Below are positions 14,523 through 19,029 of a stretch of 19,029 bases of DNA, one piece after another. Position numbers and translations under genes: made by a program. The notes under the pieces were generated by a model that made no database searches, was not told where the DNA came from, and saw only the letters and a program-made list of their open reading frames with translations. Numbering within the stretch: position 1 is the first letter of the stretch; each line of letters starts with the position of its first letter. Location: contig CAUEBO010000053.1 in the NCBI GenBank assembly GCA_958454405.1, positions 1 through 19,029 of the forward strand, written 5' to 3'. The DNA is from an uncultured Eggerthellaceae bacterium. GTDB lineage: Bacteria; Actinomycetota; Coriobacteriia; Coriobacteriales; Eggerthellaceae.

Positions 14523-15329
14523 TCAGGCCGCTCGGTCTTCCGCGCTTCGGCCTGCGATGTACGCGTCGACGGCATCGGCGGTTTCCGCGCGCTGTTCTGC
14601 AGGATCGACGGAAGCGGCGCCGTCGCCGTCCTGCGGCCCGTAATCGCCGAAGCCGGCGTGGTTCCCGCCGGCGATTTCCACGGTGGCGGCGCTTTCAGGG
14701 AGCAGCGGCCCGTTCTCCCGGAGCTTGTCCCGGTTGAGCACCCGGTCTTCCGATCCGTAGATGACGATCGCGCCCAAGCTGGAAGCGGAGAGGTCGCTTG
14801 CGCTGTAAGCGGCCAGAAGCACCACGCCTTCGAGTGCAGGATCGTCTGAATGATCGGCGGCGTACTGCGCGGCCATGGAGCCTCCCAGCGAATGGCCGCC
14901 TACCCACCATCCGTCCACCTGGGGATAGGCGGCGCGCACCCGGTCGGCGGCATTGATGTCGAAGAACGCGAAGTTGAACGGCATCTGCACGACCACGGCG
15001 AAATAGCCGCGTTCCGCCAGATCGCGCATGAGCGGCGCGTAGGCGCTGTACTCCACCTTCGCCCCGGGATAGATCACGATGCCCGTTTCGGCAGACGGAT
15101 CGCCGAAAGCCAGGTAGCCGTCGCCTCGCTCGACGGGCACCTCGGGAGTGGAGGCCAGGCTCTGCCCGGTCGCGTCGGCGTCATGGTAGTAGTCGCCCGC
15201 GTAAGCGAGGAACGCCGCCGCAAGCGCGCATGCGGCGATGGCCAGGACAAGCAGCGCGACGATGAGCTTGCGGGGTCGGCGCCGCGGCGTTGACGGCGGT
15301 ATGTCGTTCGAAGGTTCCATGGATGCCAT
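14523..15329 (-). CDS. Membrane-anchored alpha/beta hydrolase (Abhydrolase_5 type)
   Basis: A 268-residue hydrolase. The N-terminus is Pro/Arg-rich (PPSTPRRRPRK) and followed by one membrane helix at about 21-43, so the enzyme should be tethered outside the membrane. The catalytic triad is readable: Ser147 in GGHSLGG, Asp195 in YGSEDRVL and His224 in GGNHAGFGDYG. The GGNHAxFGDYG block and the strand IVIYPGAKVEYSAYAPL are typical of the PF12695-type hydrolases. The substrate is not predictable. Start 15329 has no strong ribosome binding site (GGGA about 10 nt upstream); ATG 15320 is an alternative three codons in. The frame extends further upstream but that part is not protein-like. Confidence 0.88.
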   Translation of the reverse strand: MASMEPSNDIPPSTPRRRPRKLIVALLVLAIAACALAAAFLAYAGDYYHDADATGQSLASTPEVPVERGDGYLAFGDPSAETGIVIYPGAKVEYSAYAPLMRDLAERGYFAVVVQMPFNFAFFDINAADRVRAAYPQVDGWWVGGHSLGGSMAAQYAADHSDDPALEGVVLLAAYSASDLSASSLGAIVIYGSEDRVLNRDKLRENGPLLPESAATVEIAGGNHAGFGDYGPQDGDGAASVDPAEQRAETADAVDAYIAGRSAEDRAA

Positions 15330-15439
15330 GGTAGCAGTTCCCGCAGCATCGGGGGCGCCGTTCTGCAAATCGCCCCCACCTGCGATCCCTTTGCCATGCA
15401 ACCGGCATGCTCCGGGCAGAGCTTCTTTGAACTTCGTGT

Positions 15440-15468
15440 TGCATGTTACCAGTCTGCCAAGTATACTT
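15440..15468 (+). promoter_or_regulatory. Strong sigma70-type promoter for the DUF6442/XRE operon
   Basis: -35 TTGCAT (15440-15445) and -10 TATACT (15463-15468) are separated by exactly 17 bp, each one base from consensus. Transcription would start near 15475, giving a leader of about 120 nt before the first gene. Confidence 0.75.
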
Positions 15469-15492
15469 GTCATATTGATAAGAACACTTGGC
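15458..15492. promoter_or_regulatory. Paired operator-like sites over the -10 region
   Basis: CAAGTATACTTG (15459-15470) is a perfect 12-bp palindrome covering the -10 element. A second AAG-N4-CTT site, AAGAACACTT, lies at 15481-15490, 21 bp further on (two helical turns). As inverted half-sites, CCAAGT (15458-15463) and ACTTGG (15487-15492) also flank the pair. The downstream small XRE protein is the obvious candidate to bind here and repress its own operon. Confidence 0.6.
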
Positions 15493-15597
15493 GAAACGAA
15501 AAGGAAATTCGCACGAATGCTTCATGTGGAGCAGCATGAATCTTTACTCGGATTTTGGGGGCTGCCTTGGATGGCGCAGGCTGCGGAAGGAGGCGCC

Positions 15598-15927
15598 ATG
15601 AAGAAAGAGGAGATCCTCGCCAGAAGCCGTGAGAATTGGGGCGAGGCCGACGAGCGCGAGAAGCTGCTTGCGACGAGCGGGGCCATGGTGGGGCTGATGG
15701 TCGTGTTCGCGGGCGCAGTGGCGCTCAGCCTTGTGAAGACGTGGGTGCTCCACGTGCCGGCGAACGATCTGCTGGCCCTTGCGTTCATCGGCATGGGATC
15801 CGCGAATCTGTACCAGTACGTTCACATGCGCTCAAGCCAGCATTTGACCGGCGCGGTTCTCTTCTTCGGCGGAGCCGCTCTGTTCGCCGTCAGCTACGTG
15901 CTGGCCTTGAACGGCGTCGAATTATAG
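15598..15927 (+). CDS. DUF6442-type small membrane protein
   Basis: A 109-residue protein with a charged N-terminal helix (KKEEILARSRENWGEADERE) and three predicted membrane helices (about 27-47, 55-74 and 83-104). The N-terminal signature KKEEIL-x-x-SR-E is typical of DUF6442 proteins, whose function is unknown. These are commonly encoded next to a small XRE regulator, as here (63 bp downstream). AAGGAGG at 15587-15593 with a 4-nt gap fixes the start. The pairing suggests a membrane protein under control of its regulator partner; what it responds to is unknown. Confidence 0.85.
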   Translation: MKKEEILARSRENWGEADEREKLLATSGAMVGLMVVFAGAVALSLVKTWVLHVPANDLLALAFIGMGSANLYQYVHMRSSQHLTGAVLFFGGAALFAVSYVLALNGVEL

Positions 15928-15990
15928 CGGAGGACGATCAGTGGGCATGAGAAGCCAAGATGGGGCGGGGATGTCGGATGGGATGCGGGC

Positions 15991-16242
15991 ATGATCAAGC
16001 TGCCTTCCTTCGGATTCGATGATGCTTGTGGCGACGGTGGCGGGCTTGAGCTGAGGAACCGTTTGAAAGTCGCCCGTGCCGAGGCGGGGCTTTCCCAGCT
16101 GGAACTTGCGCGCTTGGTGGGCGTTTCGCGTCAAACCATCTCGTCCATCGAAACGGGGCAGTTCAACCCCACCGCCAAGCTCGCGCTCGTGCTGTGCATA
16201 GCCTTGGACAAGAAATTCGAGGATCTGTTCTATTTCGACTAG
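15991..16242 (+). CDS. Small XRE-family helix-turn-helix regulator
   Basis: An 83-residue protein that is almost only a Cro/CI-type DNA-binding domain: ELRNRLKVARAEAGLSQLEL then ARLVGVSRQTISSIETGQFN (recognition helix around residues 45-56), ending in KKFEDLFYFD. This compact form is typical of regulators paired with small membrane proteins. It probably represses the promoter at 15440-15468 through the paired sites there. The start at 15991 has only a weak GATGGGA upstream. The residues before about 18 are poorly conserved in such proteins, so an alternative TTG start near the LELRNRL block cannot be ruled out. Confidence 0.9.
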   Translation: MIKLPSFGFDDACGDGGGLELRNRLKVARAEAGLSQLELARLVGVSRQTISSIETGQFNPTAKLALVLCIALDKKFEDLFYFD

Positions 16243-16262
16243 CGTTCCGTTAAGCGAACAGA

Positions 16263-16278
16263 TGTTTCACGTGAAACA
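16263..16278. other. parS: parS site 2 (ParB/Spo0J binding site)
   Basis: A second perfect TGTTTCACGTGAAACA, 20 bp after the XRE stop codon. Flanking A and T extend the palindrome to 18 bp. It lies between convergent genes. Confidence 0.93.
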
Positions 16279-16393
16279 TGCCTCTGCGGCCGGAGGTGCC
16301 GGACATCCGAAAACGTCCCGTGCGAAGCGCGGTCGCATGCAAAGGGGACCCGCACATCAAGCGCAGCTCATGCGCAACCGACGGAAACGCGGA

Positions 16394-16439
16394 GCGTTCG
16401 AAGCGCCGGATGGATCGAGGGCGCGACCGGTTCGAACGC
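16394..16439. terminator. Hairpin between convergent XRE and lipase genes
   Basis: GCGTTCGAA (16394-16402) pairs perfectly with TTCGAACGC (16431-16439), and the inner GCGCC (16403-16407) can pair with GGCGC (16420-16424), leaving a six-base bulge. It lies 17 bp from the lipase stop, so it may be a bidirectional 3'-end structure. There is no T-run. Confidence 0.4.
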
Positions 16440-16455
16440 GCCCCACGTGTGGCGC

Positions 16456-17802
16456 CTATCCGGCATTCGTCGTTCTTGCCGCGGGTCCTTCGAAGGACAG
16501 GGCGTCGCCGTCCACGGCCTGCATCCAGGCGATGTAGGCGTCGGGCGCATGCGAGGCCAGAGCCGCCGCAAGGTCCGTTCCGAGCAGCGTTTGGGCGGCG
16601 GCTGCGATTCCTGCGGGGCTTGCGAGCGCGTCGGCCGACGGCAGCGCTTTCGCGGCGTTGCGCTCGAAAGCGTCGAGAGAGGCGAGGGAGCTTTCGTCAC
16701 AGGCCGGCGTCACGCCGGTGTTCCGTTGAAACGCCTGGCACATGCGGTCGAACGACTCTTCGAATTCGCCGCTTGCAACGATCGGGAGCGAAACGGTGGT
16801 GCCGTAGCGTCCGTATCCCCAGGTGGAAAGCGGAAGCTGCGGGACGATGTCCGCTTCGTTGACGATGTTGAACACGTTGCCGTACGCGGCGTTTTGGCAG
16901 TCGGCCTCGCGGGTCGATCCGGGGGCGGCGAACGTGTAGGCGTAGACGCCCGAAGCGGGGGCGATCTCGGCGGGGGTTCCGCTCCGGTCGTCGAGCCGCG
17001 CCGCCAGCAGGTTCGCAATCGCGCCGCCGCGGCTGTGCCCGGTGATGAGGATGCGCGTGCGCTGCGGGTCGGCTCCGACTTCGCGCGCGTACTGGTCCAA
17101 CGCGCTCTCCACTTCGGATTCGGCCGTTTCGAACCCGTGGTGGTCGTTGCTTCCGTTCCCGTCGCCGTGCAGGTTGAAGTTGCTCAGCCATTCGACGCCG
17201 TAGCTGCCGCGCACGCCCACGAACACGAGCGTGCAGGGCTCGCCGTCGATCGGATCGGGCACCGTCTTGCTGGCGAAGGTGTAGGCGGCCACGTCGTGGG
17301 AGCCTATGAAGAACGCTCCCAGCTCGTCCAGAAGGCTGCTGCGGAGCGCGTAGGATTCCGTGCGCACGTTGTCGAACCCGAGCGCCCACAGCGCGCGCTC
17401 GGCATAGGGAACCGACCCCTCGACGTCGCTGTAGTACTGCGATTCGGAATTGCACACCGCTGCGAGCACCGAGCAGGCCGTGGCCAGGTCGTGATGGTAG
17501 GAGCCGGCGGCCTGGAAAAGCCATGCGTCGTGAAAGGCCAGGCTCGTGGACGTGCGGCCGGAAAGGTTGGAAAGGCCGCTCGCCGTCACGGCCTCGCTGC
17601 AGTACTCGGCTCTCACCGTCCCTCCGCCCGCCGGCAAGGCGGGCGCGAGGGCTTCCGCGTCCGCGGTCGCGCGTGCGACGGGCACGACGCCCATCACGAC
17701 TCCCAGGTAGCGCAGGGGGATGAGGAACAAGCTCAAGAGCAGGAGGCTGGCGCAGATGGCTGCGAGGGCCGACGCGGCTCGTCGTGCGGGCGTCATGCGC
17801 AT
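16456..17802 (-). CDS. Secreted or membrane-anchored class-3 lipase family protein
   Basis: A 448-residue serine hydrolase of the lipase_3 (Mbeh/YkoY-like) family. The N-terminus has MRMTPARR, a long hydrophobic core to about residue 40 and a possible signal-peptidase site after PVARA; alternatively it stays as an anchor. The nucleophile is Ser257 in ITGHSRGGAIANLLAARL, the acid Asp318 in FNIVNEADIVPQLPL (the family's N-x-x-D-x-VP-x-LP block), and the His probably His419 in ASHAPDAYIAW. VFVGVRGS supplies the oxyanion strand. It likely hydrolyses lipid or other ester bonds outside the cell. CCTCCTT at 17807-17813 reads AAGGAGG on this strand with a 4-nt gap to ATG 17802; a second ATG is two codons in. 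Confidence 0.88.
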   Translation of the reverse strand: MRMTPARRAASALAAICASLLLLSLFLIPLRYLGVVMGVVPVARATADAEALAPALPAGGGTVRAEYCSEAVTASGLSNLSGRTSTSLAFHDAWLFQAAGSYHHDLATACSVLAAVCNSESQYYSDVEGSVPYAERALWALGFDNVRTESYALRSSLLDELGAFFIGSHDVAAYTFASKTVPDPIDGEPCTLVFVGVRGSYGVEWLSNFNLHGDGNGSNDHHGFETAESEVESALDQYAREVGADPQRTRILITGHSRGGAIANLLAARLDDRSGTPAEIAPASGVYAYTFAAPGSTREADCQNAAYGNVFNIVNEADIVPQLPLSTWGYGRYGTTVSLPIVASGEFEESFDRMCQAFQRNTGVTPACDESSLASLDAFERNAAKALPSADALASPAGIAAAAQTLLGTDLAAALASHAPDAYIAWMQAVDGDALSFEGPAARTTNAG

Positions 17803-17842
17803 GGATCCTCCTTCTTGCGGGCGTTTCGGTGCTTGCAGCTTC

Positions 17843-17870
17843 AGTATAGGGTCGAGGCAGGGCGCGACAT
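17843..17870 (-). promoter_or_regulatory. Candidate lipase promoter
   Basis: On the minus strand a good -10 TATACT (17843-17848) is preceded at 16 bp by ATGTCG (17865-17870), a weak -35. The start would be about 35 nt before the lipase ATG. Confidence 0.35.
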
Positions 17871-17889
17871 CCCGCCTCCACGGTTCGAA

Positions 17890-17927
17890 AACCTTTTTTA
17901 AACGTGCTGTAAACGTTTCTTAAGGTT
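17890..17927. repeat. AT-rich interrupted inverted repeat
   Basis: AACCTT (17890-17895) and AAGGTT (17922-17927), with inner AAACG (17900-17904) and CGTTT (17914-17918), form an interrupted palindrome in the 401-bp gap between the divergent lipase and metG genes. It is one of the few AT-rich patches in the window, about 40 bp upstream of the lipase -10. It could be an upstream activator or repressor site. Confidence 0.5.
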
Positions 17928-18063
17928 CCGGCCGTTCCGCGCCCTCGGATCGAACGGGCGTGCATTGGGCGAGCCCGACGCCAAGCGTTCTGGATCGTCT
18001 CGTACTCGCTCGGCTTCATGAAGATGGGCTGATCGGCCCCTGTCCATCGTGACAGCGAACGAA

Positions 18064-18079
18064 TGTTTCACGTGAAACA
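18064..18079. other. parS: parS site 3 (ParB/Spo0J binding site)
   Basis: A third perfect TGTTTCACGTGAAACA. Here the flanks extend the palindrome to 22 bp (18061-18082). It is 1,801 bp from site 2 and about 44 bp upstream of the metG -10 element. Confidence 0.93.
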
Positions 18080-18122
18080 TTCGCGGACGCGTGCGCCTTG
18101 TGCCCGGCTTTGGGCCTTCGCA

Positions 18123-18131
18123 TGCTAAAAT
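18123..18131 (+). promoter_or_regulatory. Extended -10 promoter of metG
   Basis: TGCTAAAAT fits an extended -10 element (TGN plus a 5/6 match to TATAAT). No good -35 is found at 16-18 bp, which extended -10 promoters can tolerate. Transcription would begin near 18138. Confidence 0.6.
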
Positions 18132-18157
18132 GACCGGATGTCCACCGTCGTCGGGTC

Positions 18158-18189
18158 GCTGGGGCGCCATGCGCCGTGCGGCCCCCAGC
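18158..18189 (+). promoter_or_regulatory. Leader hairpin before the metG ribosome binding site
   Basis: GCTGGGG (18158-18164) pairs with CCCCAGC (18183-18189), with further partial pairing inside. It ends directly before the AGAAGGA ribosome binding site. I see no T-box or SAM-riboswitch features in the roughly 65-nt leader. Confidence 0.45.
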
Positions 18190-18203
18190 TAGAAGGAAGC
18201 ACC

Positions 18204-19029
18204 ATGTCAAAGGGAACCTACTCGTTCACCACCCCCATCTACTACGTCAACGCGGCCCCGCACCTGGGCACGGCGTACACCACCATCGCGGCCGATACCG
18301 TGGCGCGCTACCAGCGCATGAACGGCTACGACGTCGCGTTCGTCACGGGCATGGACGAGCATGGCCAGAAGGTGGCCGACACCGCCGCCGGCAAGGGCAT
18401 GACCCCGCAGGACTGGTGCGATTCCATGGAGCCCGCGTTCCGCGACGCGTGGGACATGCTGGGCATCACCTACACCGACTTCGTGCGCACCACCGAGCCG
18501 CGCCACGCGAAGAGCGTGCAGAAGTTCTGGCAGGACCTGTATGACAAGGGCTGGTGCTACAAGGGCAGCTACGAGGGCTGGTACTGCGTGCACGAGGAGA
18601 CGTACTACGCCGAGAGCGACCTTGAGAAGAACGTCGAGGGCGAGTTCGTGTGCCCCGACTGCAAGCGCCCCGTGCAGAAGGCGGGCGGCGAGGAGAACTG
18701 GTTCTTCAAGCTGTCCGAGTTCCAGGACAAGCTGCTGGCGTTCTACGAGGAGAACCCCGACTTCATCCGCCCCGAGACGCGCAAGAACGAGATCGTGTCG
18801 TTCGTGAAGAGCGGCCTGAAGGACCTGTCCATCTCGCGCTCCACGTTCGACTGGGGCGTGCCGCTGCCGTTCGACGAGGGCCATGTGGCCTACGTGTGGG
18901 CCGACGCGCTGCTGGCGTACCTCACGGGCATCGGCTACGGCGACGAGGACGGGCGCGCCGGCGAGTTCGACCGCCGCTGGCCCATGCAGTACCACTTCGT
19001 GGGCAAGGACATCACGCGCTTCCACTGCG
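18204..19029 (+). CDS. metG: Methionyl-tRNA synthetase (3' end missing)
   Basis: The first 275 residues of MetRS, which charges tRNA-Met with methionine for initiation and elongation; the gene runs off the right edge. The class-I HIGH-type motif is APHLGTAYT (His20 to Thr23), followed by the family blocks FVTGMDEHGQKVA and GWYCVHEETYYAESDL. A single CPDC pair (Cys150, Cys153) marks the connective-peptide zinc knuckle of the one-knuckle type. WFFKL, SISRSTFDWGVPLP, YVWADALLAYL and HFVGKDITRFHC complete the visible catalytic domain. The KMSKS loop lies beyond the window. AAGGA at 18193-18197 with 6-nt spacing fixes the start. Confidence 0.98.
   Translation, partial: MSKGTYSFTTPIYYVNAAPHLGTAYTTIAADTVARYQRMNGYDVAFVTGMDEHGQKVADTAAGKGMTPQDWCDSMEPAFRDAWDMLGITYTDFVRTTEPRHAKSVQKFWQDLYDKGWCYKGSYEGWYCVHEETYYAESDLEKNVEGEFVCPDCKRPVQKAGGEENWFFKLSEFQDKLLAFYEENPDFIRPETRKNEIVSFVKSGLKDLSISRSTFDWGVPLPFDEGHVAYVWADALLAYLTGIGYGDEDGRAGEFDRRWPMQYHFVGKDITRFHC

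Noticed and set aside
14075..14575. 166-codon minus-strand frame in the gap after the metallopeptidase
   Set aside because: No ribosome binding site or domain; it runs through the inverted repeat and both flanking gene ends.
16447..17901. 484-codon plus-strand frame
   Set aside because: Antisense to the lipase, which has a full catalytic triad, signal segment and AAGGAGG; the plus frame has none of these.
18138..18203. Riboswitch or T-box in the metG leader
   Set aside because: The leader is only about 65 nt with one hairpin; no T-box sequence, specifier loop or terminator was found.
1..19029. tRNA, rRNA, CRISPR arrays or insertion sequences
   Set aside because: I looked for cloverleaf ends, regularly spaced repeats and transposase motifs and saw none; the only tandem arrays are the 360-bp and 8-bp repeats listed.

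Overview
The window is a piece of a high-GC actinobacterial chromosome. The best fit is the Coriobacteriia, family Eggerthellaceae (Eggerthella or Gordonibacter type). I base this on protein style: an FctA-type pilin or surface protein with a Gram-positive sorting tail, a membrane LuxR-type N-terminus, a DUF6442/XRE pair, XRE-AbrB regulators and membrane-anchored alpha/beta hydrolases. No marker gene proves the species. Three perfect copies of the 16-bp chromosomal ParB-binding site parS (TGTTTCACGTGAAACA) lie between genes at 3179, 16263 and 18064, so this is probably part of the chromosome's centromere-like, origin-proximal region. The housekeeping genes rsmI and metG fit that setting.

Layout from left to right. 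1-1690: the 3' end of a repeat-built, wall-anchored surface protein. 1687-2250 (minus): a truncated membrane segment resembling the N-terminus of LuxR-type membrane regulators. 2506-3060: a glutathione-peroxidase-family thiol peroxidase, followed by an octamer repeat, a clear intrinsic terminator and parS1. 3409-5094: an XRE-AbrB fusion regulator and a membrane-anchored alpha/beta hydrolase. 5153-7301: a divergent TetR/MFS-exporter pair with two tandem operators on the promoter.

7369-12387 (minus) is the most unusual part: a tight five-gene operon reading cheR, methyl-accepting receptor, GGDEF diguanylate cyclase, CheA-like protein, CheW-like protein. Three of the four junctions overlap by 4-8 nt. 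The CheA-like protein has P2-like, ATPase-like and CheW-like regions but no P1 histidine domain, and its ATP-binding boxes are badly degenerate. There is no cheY or cheB. This looks like a chemosensory-type array without a phosphorelay, with a cyclic-di-GMP synthase built into the operon.

12669-14115 (plus): rsmI and an M48/YgjP-like metallopeptidase. 14116-14522: a 407-bp non-coding gap with a long imperfect inverted repeat. 14523-15329 (minus): a second anchored alpha/beta hydrolase. 15598-16242 (plus): a DUF6442 membrane protein and a small XRE regulator behind a strong promoter overlapped by two similar operator-like sites. parS2 follows. 16456-17802 (minus): a secreted class-3 lipase. 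17803-18203: a 401-bp intergenic region with parS3 and the metG promoter. 18204-end: the 5' part of metG.

Three of the sixteen gene products supported as real are exported or membrane-anchored serine hydrolases, and four are DNA-binding regulators next to the genes they probably control. Start sites were chosen from ribosome binding sites and protein alignment as noted in each entry.
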